From assembly GCA_029964075.1 (NCBI GenBank), contig CM057141.1, positions 8,308,001 to 8,372,000 on the forward strand: 64,000 bases of DNA, in the 5' to 3' direction. Source of the DNA: Patiria pectinifera (Eukaryota > Echinodermata > Asteroidea > Valvatida > Asterinidae). This document shows, in pieces, positions 13,140 through 34,582 of the stretch (positions are counted from its first letter, which is position 1; every line of letters begins with the position of its first letter). The position numbers were made by a program, and so were the translations under genes. A model generated the notes under the pieces. That model made no database searches, was not told the DNA's origin, and was given only the letters and a program-made list of their open reading frames with translations.

Positions 13140-14004
13140 CGTCATACCATAGCACTAACGCTTAATCACTGTGTGTTAGTGACTGGGTGGAGCTTACAAG
13201 CTCCGTGAGTTGCTGCACATACATGATTGGTTAATAAGTCCCATAGGTTTATTACAAGCACATATTGTACACGTGTTTGTACATGAGACTGCATGTCTAC
13301 GTACCGGTACCTGGGTGGTACTGGTATATAAATGTGTGCCTGGAAGAGCGCGCTCAGTTTAGGGTTGAGATCGGATCAACAAGATTGTTTGTGGTTTAGG
13401 TGATCGTTGTTAGGTGAGACTACTAGCTGGTTGAGTGTCTAGTTTTGGGGCTCAGCTGTTTTAGGTGTCGAGTGCCGGGTGTCTGGAGATAGCAGGCTAG
13501 GGTGTAGCTGCGACAGCGAGCAGAGAAGTAGGTAAATTACTTGTACTCTGGGTATGTGTAATTGCTTAGGCGATTTGTACAAAGTCTGTCTAGCTGTACT
13601 GGGGTTGCGCTAGTACGAAGCTAATATAGCTGTACGAGTTCGAAATCGGGCTAACATTCGGCGTCAGCGGGTACCCTGCTATCGGACTGTATAAACTGCT
13701 AGGCTGATGCGCATTGGCGAGGCTGTTGTGCGCTTGTGATGTTGTGTTATTGCTAAATTAGCGATTCATTACTGGCGCTGTGCATAGTTGCTCATTGCTG
13801 CCATTGTTGTCTAGTGCTTAATCCTGTGTGCTTTGTTGCATAGGCGAGCAGCGGGCTATCTCCAGTAAAATAAGGATAGACCCAGTTAATAAAACAACCC
13901 TCCCAATCACATCCTAATTAATGTACTTGATTATTGTTGAATAAATTATGATTATTGTTGCTTGAGATTACCGACAATTCTGCTTCCGGTTTTTTATGTT
14001 TACA
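13135..14004 (+). promoter_or_regulatory. LTR-like or promoter-like block
   Basis: Begins TGTGACGTCATACC and may end ATGTTTACA, giving TG...CA borders. It has TATATAAA at 13325-13332 followed by a GC-richer stretch, and AATAAA signals near 13891 and 13941. The layout (U3 with TATA, then R/U5 with polyadenylation signals) resembles an LTR lying directly after the stop of the Gln-rich frame, but no polypurine tract, primer site or second copy is visible. A host promoter is an equal alternative. Confidence 0.25.
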
Positions 14005-16469
14005 GGTTATTGTGCAATTAATTAACAGAGATAAATAATCAACACTCATTCACAATTGGGCGGTAGATTTCCACCATAACAGACCTGCACCTTTAGCCTT
14101 GAAGGTCGCTCTGAGTGATCTCTCGTCTGGGGAAGAGCCTTGGTTTGGGAAGATTGTCTTCACCCTACTAGGAGTCAGACTTATCCTAATAGACTTGGGT
14201 TGGCCCAGAGGGGTTCCTGCCACACTATGTATCCAAGAACGACACCAACAGCAACAGCAACATCTGCAACTGCTTCTTCTTCCCACACTGGTGCACATTC
14301 TAATGCTACTCCTTCTCATCATGGTGACCAGTCTAGTATCTTCAATAGTTTCTCCTTTCTCCAAGACATGTCATGTGCTACTACACCTCAACCAAGTACT
14401 TTGTACTTTCTCTTTGATCTCTTGGATGGCAGTGGAAACTTATCACTAGGTGTTAACCTGAAGTTTATTCTAAATACCAAACCACCTTGTAATTTAACGA
14501 AAATAATAATTGCTTATTTCACAACCACTAAATATACTTAATAAAGAAAATAAAAAGCCCATACTTTATCCCTTTTACTTAATTCTCTGAAAGTAATTCT
14601 TGGGTAAAAACATCTACAAAATGTTTTATTTATTCTTCTTAAGGGAACTTCACTTTTTTCATAATTTCTTGTTCAAGAAATTATAATATTTAATTTTTGG
14701 TTGAATAGGTCTAAATTTCTTGTGATAGACTGGGTGGCCCTGAAAAGTTCTGTTTGTTTAGAGTGTGTTGTCTAAATCATGTTGTTCTGCCAAGGCACTG
14801 CACCGATGGGCGAGTTGTAGTATAAATGCTTAAGGTACAGGCAATCAAGAATCAATCAATTTTATCAAAATTCACTTGGTTTAATTTGAAGAACATTTCA
14901 TTTAGGGGCAGCATTTTTTTTATTCAAATAAATTCTTCCATAAATGTATCACCATGCGGGAAATTTTAAGAATGTTTCACATGGGAAAATATATTTTTGT
15001 AAATACTGGTTTAAACACTTGCTCAACCCCACACTGACCATTGGGGAAATTTCATGAATTTCAAGAAATTTGATAATTTAAATTTGTTTCACTTTTCAAA
15101 ATATTACATAAAATGCATTTATAAACATGTGTATAAACATTGGTCACATGGAATCAGAGATACAAAAAGAAGGGGTTTTTCAAAAAGTTGCCGAATTTGT
15201 AGTTATATCCAAGCCAGTTTCCAAGTTCAAATAGTTCAGGTCAAACCACATAATAACCCCAACCATATTAAAAAACAACACATAATGAACCAAAATCATT
15301 GCTCAAACCCCATAATAACCCACACAAGTGGTTATTATGTGTTGAATCGTAACAAGGCTCAACCACACAATGAAATGGCTTGTACATGACGTTATGTTAG
15401 GATTGATCCCCCTTGCCCTGCTGCCCCCATAATTACGCCACTATCTAGAGCTACATGTAGCAAGGTGCCTCATAAACAATGGACGTGACACATTTGGGCT
15501 GTAAAGGGCAGGAATACAGGTAAACGTGCACATGCAGTATGTACATTTATATGCAATATATATTTGCTTTTTTCCTGGACATGCCATCTTTAAAAAATCC
15601 TAAATTAGATCACTTTAAGAGCGCCCATCACAAAATTTTCCAAGATTGTTGCTTACACCATAAACTAACATAGCAAAAACAATTACGAAGTTTGAAGCAT
15701 ATTTATATTCGTAATTCAAGGTCAAAGGTCATTTCGTGACGCATTTTCTCTGTGCTTCATGGTACGATAATTTTTTTTTTTTTTATGAAATGGAGGCCAT
15801 TCAAGAGCTTTAATATGATGTACAACTTGGATTTGTAGGTGCTATAGTTTGGAGATACAATTATTTAAAGTTTGGAGGTCTTGCTAATTAGTCAAAAGTT
15901 TGTTGACCCGAATCTCAAAATTTAACGGCCAAACTACAAAAAAATTCAGTTCTGGGGTTTCTCATATAGACCAATCATCATACCAAATATTGCTTCAATC
16001 TGTGAGGGTCGGGTCCAAAATCATGTTGAATTGACAGGGAATGACCCCATAAAAACATTACCGCCTTATTTAAAGGTCAGTTCGTACTCGGCGCAAAAGC
16101 CATTGCGAATTGTGAAGTTACGGCAATCATTGACGCCAGTGCTACGAATTAAAAACAAAAAACAAGTTAACCACATTTTAACTCTGGAGAATTTTGAAGC
16201 AAATATTTTCGACGTCAACATTTCAAAACTGGCTTTCACTTAAATTCAACACATTTCATAAAATGCAAATTAAAGTGAAAGACTCTGATATTATACCATT
16301 CACGAAATGGACACTATAAAGATATTTTGATACCGGTATATTGATATTTCCAAATATTCGCAGTGAGCATAAGACTCGCCATTTTAGTGATCACATTTTA
16401 GTAATGATCTACAGGCGGTTGTTTCTGCTGAACACACTTTGTAATAAAATTAGAGAAAAAGTAATTATT
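14005..16469. other. Intergenic, no convincing gene
   Basis: 14140-14540 has an open S/T/H-rich frame with a CAACAG run that could be part of a low-complexity exon, but there are no splice or homology cues. The rest is AT-rich with short internal repeats (for example CATAATAACCC near 15250-15350). No CDK10 C-terminal exon was recognised on the - strand. Confidence 0.4.
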
Positions 16470-17851
16470 GAGTGGTCGGGCACAACCCGACCACTGTTTA
16501 GAGTTGTTACGATTAATCTTTGTTTCCTTTTTTTCCCCGGACAATAATTCTCTGCGGGTTTTTTCCTAAATGGTTTATGGTATGAACTTGTAACTTTCAA
16601 CGTATATCGACCCGTATCCCGAGTGGTGCATATTACTCTTGATGTTACAATGACGTTATCAGGTATCAAATTACAAGCAACAATTTTCCATCATGTATAA
16701 CTCATGAACTAAATAAACGATCACGTTCTTACGTTGTGATCTGGACCATACCTTGATAAACTTTTTTTTTTGATTTTGAAGGGAAAATTGTTTGACTTTT
16801 ACTTCCGGGGTTACCGGAAGGTCAAAGCTAGGTCAATTCAAAATGAAGACATTAGCCTGAAATCAAAACAAAGCAAAATTTCTTCCGAACGGTTTACGGT
16901 ATCATCATAAAACCTAGTGTGAACTTGTACCATGTTATGAAGATGTTATAAATTTTGTTACGTCATCATGACATCATCAGGTATCACATTACAAGCGATT
17001 TACGGGCACAATTTGACAAAATAGTTTGAGTTATATCTCTTGAACAAAATAGAGTATTGTGTTCTTTTTTTCCTGGGCATTTTTTCCTTATTTCTGGGCA
17101 CAAACCGCTTGACATTCACTCTCGGTGTTACCGGAATTGAAATGGAAATTGAATCTTTCCTGAGAACGGAAGCATTTTACAGACAAATACATTATTGAAG
17201 TGTTAAGTGAGGAATCTCAAACACAAAAAAACATAATTTTGACATCATTCCCGAAAGGACGCCCTCTAGCAGAACATCAAAAAGAGTTTAACCTTTTCAA
17301 ATTTAAAAACCCTCAATCAAAAGACTACCATATTCCCCAATATATTCTGTGAGCAACCACAAATGAATTTGCAAGGTTCATAATCATGACGTCATCAAGA
17401 CCAGAAGTTACTGTAGGGAGAATTTAACAATGGTAATTTTGTTTTCAATTAAAATCCCATACCTTTGTTCCTAGCCCAAATAATGACATCTGTAACACTT
17501 AATGTTGACCTTTGGCTTCCAAATACTGTGACGTCATCAAACCGGAGGTTGGGTGTTATTATTAATAATGTTATTATTGTGTTAAGATAAACAAGTATCC
17601 TCCTTGAACTAAATCAGTATTCCCTTCCCTTTTTTGACTAATGACGTCATCAAACCGGAAATAACTTGTACGTGTACCTAAAATGTAAAGTAAAATTTAT
17701 CATGCTCTAATAGATGCATTTGTTTGTACAAACTAATTGTTTGTACTACATTTTAGAAAGGTTAATGTTTGTGATCCTTTGTTCTGACATAAAAAATATT
17801 AATAACTTAACTGGGCAGTGTCTAATGAAAAAGTTTTCTGCCCGACCACTC
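16470..17851. mobile_element. Putative 1.4-kb element with GAGTGGTCGGG inverted ends
   Basis: The left end GAGTGGTCGGG (16470-16480) is followed after CACAA by CCCGACCACT (16486-16495), a terminal hairpin. The right end is CCCGACCACTC (17841-17851). Inside are two diverged units with TCAGGTATCA-x-ATTACAAGC and GGGGTTACCGGAA-type blocks (about 16640-16830 and 16970-17140) and three GACGTCATCAA-x-ACC boxes. There is no coding sequence. Confidence 0.45.
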
Positions 17852-17952
17852 TGCATTTGAAACTAAGCAAACACAAACCTTTAGTGTTTTTTGTTTGTTT
17901 TGTTATCGTTTTCAGAAATGTTTCTCCAAACATGCCCAGTAAAGCCTTTAAT

Positions 17953-18215
17953 GTTGCAGAAACGTACCATTAAGTTGCAATAAGGTGCCCACAAAGTTAC
18001 AGTAACGTCCTTTTAAAGTTGCAGTAACATGCCCACAAAGTTGCTCTAACGTGTCCAATATGTTGCATTAATGTGTCCAGTAAGTTGCATTAACGTGTCC
18101 AGTAAGTTGCAGTGATGTGTCAACAAAGTTGCCATAACATTCGTAAAAGGTTGTAGAAACGCGCGTAGAGGTTGCTGCTATGTGCCTATTAGGTCGCAAA
18201 TAACGTGGCGTCAAG
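17953..18215. repeat. 22-bp tandem repeat, about 12 copies
   Basis: Degenerate units of about 22 bp beginning GTTGC, for example GTTGCATTAACGTGTCCAGT plus AA. They lie downstream of the last CDK10 exon found, so in an intron or 3' flank of that gene. Confidence 0.8.
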
Positions 18216-18261
18216 GTGGAAATCATATACTAATCACGTCCAAAAAACTTGTGATGTATGT

Positions 18262-18415
18262 TTCTTTTACGTTGTGGCAACGTCATTGTATGTTGTGTGA
18301 TGACGTTGTGGCAACGTGCACGCGAGTCAACATTATTACGTTGCCGCAACGTCATTTTCCTCATGTTGCCACAACGAAAACCTGACCTCCTGGCAATGTT
18401 GTCACAACGTAAAAT
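18262..18415. repeat. Cluster of five GTTGnnnCAAC palindromes
   Basis: Copies near 18270 (ACGTTGTGGCAACGT), 18305 (ACGTTGTGGCAACGT), 18340 (ACGTTGCCGCAACGT), 18365 (TGTTGCCACAACG) and 18399 (TGTTGTCACAACGT). Spacing is roughly 25-35 bp. It follows the 22-bp tandem array and may derive from its GTTGC/AACG modules. Confidence 0.7.
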
Positions 18416-18537
18416 TGTTAGCTAGGTATTTTAATAGAAATACTTCATTACTGCATTTTCCACAACAGTTATCTAAAGCTAATTACCTTCATGTTAGCAT
18501 GACTGCAAAGCAACCTTGTAGAAATATTTGTTACTCA

Positions 18538-26868
<8,331 letters not shown>

Positions 26869-26929
26869 GTTGATGGTAGTTGAAATTCACTTTTGAAGAC
26901 TAATATTTCATTTCCGACTGTTGACTGTA

Positions 26930-29900
26930 AAGATAAACGAACAACAAGCAGCAATTAGGATAACTACATTGTATAAATTAAAGATAATTGACGGAAAGGT
27001 AAACTTTGTTGCAACCTTTTTTTGCAATTTCTAAAAGTCTATAAACCTGTTGCTCAGTTATATTTGTTACCGGTATGTGTATACTGCACTCATACTTCAC
27101 AGAGCAATAAGCTGAATTCAAATTTGTTGCAAGCTTGCATCAGAAGAGTGAGGCATTAGAAGCACAAGCAATGCATGCACTACACCACTTGTGTAGGCCT
27201 AAAGTTTATTCACTTTCTCTGAACCGTTTGAATTTTTGCCACTTGAAGGGCAAAAAGAAAGCTCTGATATCAAAGTGTACATCAGGCGCATATCCAGGGG
27301 GAGGGGGGTGTCAACCCCCCGAAGGTCCGTCAGAATTCCTCCCCCCCCATAGAAATTCATAAAAAAATAATACTATTCATAAAATAATCTTGTTTTGCTT
27401 TTTGTAGGGGACCAACAGTAACACACCGACTTCAGCGAAATGGCAACTTATAAAAGCCGACTTACGGCATGATCTGGCAACTTTTATATATGCTTTTCAA
27501 TGTACCGGTACATTGTATATGTACATGTGCTTCCGAGCCCGAACTGATGTTCGGAGAAAAAGTAAATCCAAACCGCAACCGAACTGAACCAAACTCAACC
27601 TGAAGGATCAGTTTAGCACTTTTCGTAAGTGTCAAAAATTGCTTGTAATTTGTATCTCAGAACTCAGAAATCAATGATGTGAAACACCACTATTAACTTG
27701 GTCAACTCAGCCCAAGTCAACTCATTTGTGTGGATTTCTGGGCTGTGTGGCTGGCGTACTGCCTGCACTGAATTAATGTACAAGCCTAAATGATAGGGCC
27801 TAATTAATGGAAAAATGACACCATTCACCCAATATCGGGCTGAATCATAGGAATGCGCTGGCACAAACGATGTCACTGTGCAAGAAATGCACGCGTACAC
27901 TCCCACTACAGGGCGCCACGCTAAAAATCATGCATCACAATCAAAACACCGTGCTGGCTGTGCTGATTTATTGAGCGTAACAAAATCGTCCCAAATAGCC
28001 ACAACAAACTCATGCTCTCATGTTGTGTGCAATTTGGATGCTTTGCGCAAGTTTCACATTGCACGCACCCTCAATTTCATGTTGCAAACTGCACACACAA
28101 ATTTAAACTTGCGCATCACTTTTGACTGCAAACAGCCAGCCGGACGAGTGAGGCGCTTGTCTTTGACATGAACAGTACCAGGTTTTTTTAAAAGTTATTC
28201 TTTATGTAGTTTTTATTTAAATAGATTTACATTTGCAAACTGACAGTACTTAAGGAAGCAATGGAGCAAATTTATGTCAAAACATCCAACAGCTTGAGTC
28301 GCTCCAAAACAAGGTCCAGTCCAAACCGCACAAGTATAGTGAAGAATCATCAAAGAAAAGCATGATACATGTAGTATGTATGTATAAACTCTTCTTTATG
28401 TTTTTAAAATATATTTTCTTTGAGAGTTTGTTTTATCTTTCGAAATCAGATACGGTACAAGTCACTTACACGGTTACACCTCAGTTTCTTCTCGGCAGGT
28501 TCCTTTGGGAGTTATCAACAAAGAAGAAACACAGACTTCCAAAATGGTAGATATTCTTTGTGAGTTTCAGAAGTGGTTTTTTTGTTATCTGGCTGGACGA
28601 CCCAAGAAAACAGTTTTATGGGGTGATGGCCTTACCACGTAAAGAGTGAACGATGCACAACTTGCTGTCGCCACTGTGTGTGCAGGAGAATCATGGTCAC
28701 GGCTAGAGGGTCTTCAACGGGCTGCCCAAGAGTGGCATAAGCAGGTGTAACTTCTTTAGGTCAGTACAATAAACAATATGATTCTCATAAACATACTGTT
28801 CTGAAGCGCTTCTTCAAACCAAACCTGCAAAATCTGCCATTAGAATATGTCATAACGTTGTTTGCTGCAATTTGTTTCTCCTTGGATAACTGTTTACACA
28901 AATTATTCGCTAATGTGTTGTTGTTTTTTTCGAAAAACGTTTTTCGAAAGTGAAGTCTACTCGTGAAGAAAGTCAGGGAGTCACCATAACCGAATCATCC
29001 ATAACATCTTCCAGTACAGTAAGTGTCTTCTTTGGCATGGATTAAACTACCACATCAGGGAAAAGGCAGTCCTCAAAAAAGATGGAGGACAAATGATCAG
29101 GTACTGGAAACACGATCTTTTGAACTTCGTGGCCAACAGCCACATGAAGTACACAGTCTTTGCTGTTTGTCTCCTAACTGCGGTCGCCGTTGCATGGTTC
29201 ATCAGATCAGGTCGCACACCAGATGATTGGGTCCAGAACAATCAATGCCAAAGGTGGACGAGGACGAAATGTCACACGTAACCTTCAAATCTAAATCTAA
29301 ATAATTATTATTTAATATTATTTAATTTGTCAATTCTGCAGACCATTTTTTTCTCTTACTTCTACATTAATTTCTAGTTCCTTGCTTCATTGACATTTAG
29401 ACTGTTTCTTTTGATTCGTCTTTCATGTTCATGATGTTCTAGGTTTCCTCCATGTCTTTTGGTTGTTTATGATTAATGAATAAAAGACATGAATTAATAA
29501 TAAAAAATACAAAGGTACATTATAGCAATGTTTGGGGTTTTTTTTGAAGAAAGTTTGAGATGCAAAAATCTCTTTTCCCAAAGGGTCTTCCACTTGCAAT
29601 TTGGGCTTTTGTATATGAACTTGATAATCATCCACATTTGTGGATGAGGATGTGTCATTGGTTAACTATAAGAAGGCCCAGTGGACACTAGACTTGATGA
29701 CAAGTCATTAGATAGTCGTATTTGTCCGTGAACTTCAGTCGAACTCCATTGGCGCGGCTGGTGTAAGACTAGTACGTAATCAGCCGGGTTGCGACATACA
29801 TGTATCTAACGACTTGACGATTCTGTTCTTGCACCGTTATTTATAATGCAAGCAGCGCAATACTATGCAGTGCATGTTTGTGGTGAGATCCAATGGCGCA

Positions 29901-31600
29901 CGGCTATGCAAATAAGGACTCATTCATTCCGGATACATGGGGAGTTCTTCTCAATACATCGGGGACATGTTTGCAGATCTGGCGACGTTTTAATGACCAA
30001 TTCACTCAGCTTGGTCAATTGCGTATAGAAATAAAATGTACAATTGTGATACTTGATTTATTTGAGTCGTGTATGCCCTATAATGAATTTTGTAATGTTA
30101 CACAACACAAAGTACAAACTCTCGAAGTAATGAGAACGATCGCAAAGAATTCGCTAGCGATTCAAAATACTCATATGTTGTGTACAAAATTGAAAACGTA
30201 TTCGCCAAGTCAATCAAAGAACATCAATAGTCAGCATCTTTTGGTCTGGTAACCAGACAACGCGCACTGCAGCGGTATTTTGCGTGCATGGAGCCAGTAA
30301 CCGGTACTGTACAGAAAACAATTACCAACTTGGCACCAAGTCTAAGTGGACACTCTCAATCTTGTAGTTTATGGCATGTGACCTATTTATCATCAAGAAG
30401 CTTCTATTTCAACATGTTGGAACACTGCAGTAATTCTAGAGCAGTGGGGGTGCGACTGGGGTGGGCATGGTGGGGATTGTTGAGAGCTAAAACCAGTGGT
30501 GTATCCAGCCGGGGCTTGTGTATTTTGCATTTTGGGGTTTTTTTTGGGGGGGGGGGGAGGAGTTGGAGGAATCAAAAGCACAGTCCACTCCCTGGATGAA
30601 CAGAATTGAGGTAATCTTTTCGGAGTCAACTTTGAGTTACCTTTTCAAAATATTTCCTATTTTGCGAACCCCTCCCCCCAACACAAAGGCTGGACATGCC
30701 ACTGGCTGATCCACCCCCCCCCCTTCAAAATGATCAGGGTACAATGTATTGGGAGAAACAGCAAGCTGACTTCGCGGATATTTAAATGCACATCCGAAGG
30801 GATGCATTATTCATTAGGTGAATTAAAATAACAAACGCACACGAGGGGAGATCGCCTCATTAACTTGGTCAGGCCTGAGTAAACATCGTCAGCGAACGTT
30901 CGCGAACTGCTGGTCCTTAGCAACGCCAGAATTCAGCGAACATTTGCTAACAGTCACCTGACTTTTTGTTGACGAGAGACCTAAATCAGCGGCCAATGCG
31001 ACTGTCCTTTGATTATCACTTTAGACTAGACTGTCTGACTAGGGGTCAAAGAGTTACATGTAGGATGGTCAGGATGTTTAAGAGAACTGATATGAGCAAC
31101 TCCTATACCTATGAATATCCCTTGTGACCTGCATCTCCAACAGCCTATCTTATAAATCAAACTCCTACCACCTGGCTTCTCGCGTTGACCCCCACGTATA
31201 ACCAAAGGCAGAGGTGTGAAAGACGAGTTTCTGGCGCCTTAAAACCAGATTGCTCCGAGTTTGTGGGGCCTGTTAGCCAAGGAAGGCAGCCCATCTAGGT
31301 GAAGGAAAACTCTGATCTCAACCAGGGCAGGTGGGGCTCATTAGCCATGGGAGGCAACCCTCCTAGGATAAGGAAGCTCTGATCAAAAACCCATGTTGGG
31401 GGACATTTACCCACACAGTGTTCATGGGTGCCACAACAACTGAGATGGCAGAACTATGTCGAGTCAAAATTATAGGTAGGGAAACGCCCAAGAACTCCCT
31501 GGGCCACTCCACCAGCCTATGTCAAAAAGAAAGGTGGAGGAAGTGGCCCAACTGCAGTTGGTAATGATGGTTATCTGCCTGATGTCCTGCGGGGAGGTCA
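26930..31600. other. Upstream flank of CDK10, no gene recognised
   Basis: It should contain the CDK10 promoter and 5' UTR. Homopolymer-rich, gene-poor DNA with G/C runs (27297-27345, 30540-30560) that resemble ends of dispersed repeats. Open frames here (for example 29893-30252) have no family resemblance or splice context. Confidence 0.4.
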
Positions 31601-31609
31601 GAGTAAGAG

Positions 31610-33330
31610 GGGAGGTGAGTGTTTTCGGGTGGGGACACGGAACATTGTAAGGAGGTCTGGGGAGGTGGTGGAGGCGATGATGAGGAGGAGAGTGGACATG
31701 TGCTGTGTGCAGGAGACAAGGTGGAAGGGAGGCAGTGCAAGATGGACTGGTAGGAGGAGTGAGCGGTATAAGTTCTTCTGGACAGGCACTGAAGACGGGA
31801 GCGGAGGCGTCAGGATGTTGCTGCACAGGCAGAGCGGTGGGCTGACCAGGTGATGGCGGTTCAGTGAGACAGTGAATGGATCCTGTTGGTGAAGCTACTG
31901 GTTGGGAAGAGTGCAATCAATGTTATCTCGGTCTTCGCCCCTCAGGTTGAAGGTCACAGGAAGAGAGGCATTCCTTCTGAGATCAGATGGTCAGGGTCGT
32001 CTCAAGGCTGCCACAGAGAAAGGCTGCCATCATGGGAGGTGATCTCAATGGCCACATGGGTGCGGCTGCAGATGGCTATGATGGCGTGCACAGTGGTATC
32101 GGTAGAAACAACAAGGGTGTTCGGATCCTTGAGTTTAGTGATGTAGTTGAGCTGGTGATATGCAACACATTCTTCAGAAAGGATGCCAACCAGCTGGTGA
32201 CATGCAGTTCCGGTGGATGCAGCAGTGCTATCGACTTCCTGAAGGTCAGGAAGGGGGACCGTATCATGATGAAGAATGTCAAGGTCATTGCAAGTGAAGA
32301 GTGCGTCACAGCACCGTATTGTTGTTGGCAACCTGGCTCTGGTGCTAGGAAGCTGAGAAAGAAGCACATGCCAACACTGGGAGCGTGGTGGCTAGCCAAG
32401 GAGGATGTGACGAGAGGTTTAGAGCAAGGGTGGAGGAGCTGGCAGAGCAGGCTGTGATGGCTGAGAGTGCTGATGGTACGTAGGTGGGCCGGACTAAGGA
32501 ACATCTGGTTACAAGCCCCTAAAGAGGTCTGTGGGTGGACGAAGGGTGAGCCTAGGCACAAGGAGACTAGTGGTGGACTGAATAGGTTAGGATTGCAGTG
32601 GATGAGAAGAGGCGCCGCTTTAATATATGGAAGTCTTCGGGTAAGGTGTGGATGGCACTAGGTGCCAAGAGAAGGGAGGTTGCGGCAGAGTTACGGTATG
32701 ACGAGGGCAGGAAACAGTTCTTTCAGATTGCCAAGCAGATTGCGAAGGAGCGGCAGGACATTTGGGACGCATCCTGTGTAGTACTTGAGGTACGTCTGAG
32801 GATGTAGGTGGAGATTGACAAGATGCAGTTTTGCTTTATGCCATGTAGAGGAACTACTGATGCCATTTTCAATGTGCGACAGCTACAGGAAAAATATCCA
32901 GCTACCTTGGGTTTGTGGACCTTGAGAAGGCTTGTGATTGGGTGCCAAGGGAAGCTGTGCGATGGGCCATGAGGAAGCGGGGTGCAGAGGAATGGTTTGT
33001 GAGGCAGTAATGACGTTGTACACAGGGGCGAGTACGGTGGTGGTGTGAGTGAGACACAAGGTGGGCTGCCCTGGGAACTGCTGCGTGCTGATGACCTTGT
33101 TCTTATGGCAGCGACAAGAGAGCAGTTACATTGTACAGGTAAAGATGGAGGCATGGAGACCATGTTTGGCATCTAAGGGCCTGAAGGTTAACACCGGGAA
33201 GACCAAGGTGATGGTTAGTCAAGTCAGCGGTGGGCCGGTGACGAGCTCTGGTGCATGGCTGTGTGGTGTGTGCAGGAAAGGTGTAGCTGCCAACTCTATC
33301 CAGTGTACACTGCAATGCAGTAACGCGAAG
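31610..33330 (+). pseudogene. Degenerate non-LTR retrotransposon, endonuclease plus RT
   Basis: Endonuclease pieces: RRVDMCCVQETRWKGGSAR (about 31690), GGDLNGHMGAAADGYDG (about 32036) and NVKVIASEECVTAPY (about 32275). RT pieces follow: FCFMPCRGTTDAIFNVRQLQ (about 32830), FVDLEKACDWVPREAV (about 32920), ADDLVLMAATREQL (about 33085) and a cysteine-rich end CRKGVAANSIQC (about 33270). Many stops, frameshifts and deletions. Typical of the animal LINE type often annotated as craniofacial development protein 2-like. Confidence 0.85.
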
Positions 33331-34582
33331 GGTAGTCTTTGGGCTGCTAGTGCTACGTATTGTGTGCACGCAGCACAAAATTTTGCTCTGTACGCACAGT
33401 GTACAAACTCTGTTAATGAAAGCACTGTCTACAGTCATGACACAATTTAACATAATTTTTGAGTTACGTAGTTCATCAGGATGTATGGAATTACTGAACT
33501 TACCCGCTGCATAGATAAGGACATATAGAATACCATGGACGCAAAATTGGCTTTATCAAAAAGGTAAAAAAATATTTAAAATATTGATAATATTGTAGCC
33601 AAATCAGCTCTGTGCTGTATGTAGGCATCAAAAGAGGGCGCTATCGCCGCGGGCTAGGTGCGCAGCACAGTCGTGGTTCTTTCACGTCCGCAATGTAGGA
33701 CTCTCTATGTAGGACGGCTATGAAAGTCGGGAATATCATGCGCGCTCGCTCCTTCTCTTTGGTGGGGCTCGCCCTGCAAATTGACTTGGAGAGTATACAT
33801 GTAGCTGGTTGGCTGAACTGCGGAAGTGGGACTCCAGTCGTGCATGGCACCAGGAGGAGCTACAGGAGGCTTACTCAGGATCTGGGCATCAACTGCCCAT
33901 CGGGAAAGGATCGGGAGGCGACACTACGGGAGGCTGACTCACGATCCGGGTACCGCTGGTCCCTCACTGGGATTGGGATCACAGCGAGCTACTGGAGGCT
34001 AACTGGATCTAACTAGGATTCACTGGAGGCTGCTGGGCCAGAGCACAGAGGAGAACTGGGTGTATTTAGAGGCGCTCGTAACAAGCGGCTACAAACCCCT
34101 TTGCTACAGGAGGCGCGGTGCGCAATAAGCCCCCCACAGGAGGCTCCCACAAAGCAAATAAGAGGTACATGTACATTAGTTCACATATGCACACCCCTTA
34201 TAGGCCCGTTGAGTATTGAATAAATCTTATATCTTTTATTTCGGCACATGAAACCCAGTTGTCAGTGTCCAATATAATTCCTTTGTCCATGTCTATTATT
34301 TAATTACCCCTTCCCCCATCTGATTTGTGAGCTACTACACTGGAAGCTGGCAGGATACTTCGGCCAAACGGACTCGGGGTATTCCGCTAAATGGCGGCAG
34401 CGGTCTGTCGTGGTTCAATATATATTTTTTCGCCCTGTTTTGAGCTGTTCATATCCTGGACTCCCTCTGTAACCTTCAATTCGTGAAACCGATCCTCATC
34501 GCACACGTCTTGCTGGCGGCCTCCATCTTGAATTCAAGATGACGGCCTCCAGTACGAAGAGGATCCGTTTCCCACTTGAAGG
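33331..34582. other. Intergenic, with a GGAGGCT-rich minisatellite-like stretch
   Basis: 33840-34150 repeats TACAGGAGGCTTACTCAGGATC-like units in degenerate form (ACAGGAGGCTTACTC, TACGGGAGGCTGACTC, TACTGGAGGCTAACTG). No coding region recognised. Confidence 0.4.

Noticed and set aside
12308..13165. Long open frames on both strands at 12308-13165 and 37891-38767
   Set aside because: They exist only because runs of N contain no stops; the flanks show no matching coding signal except the Gln-rich frame after the first gap.
14050..14541. Open frames on both strands around 14050-14541
   Set aside because: Low-complexity CAACAG and TCTTCT runs keep several frames open at once; there is no conserved motif or splice context.
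29893..30252. 119-codon open frame upstream of CDK10
   Set aside because: No recognisable family, composition or splice signals; similar lengths are expected by chance in this window.
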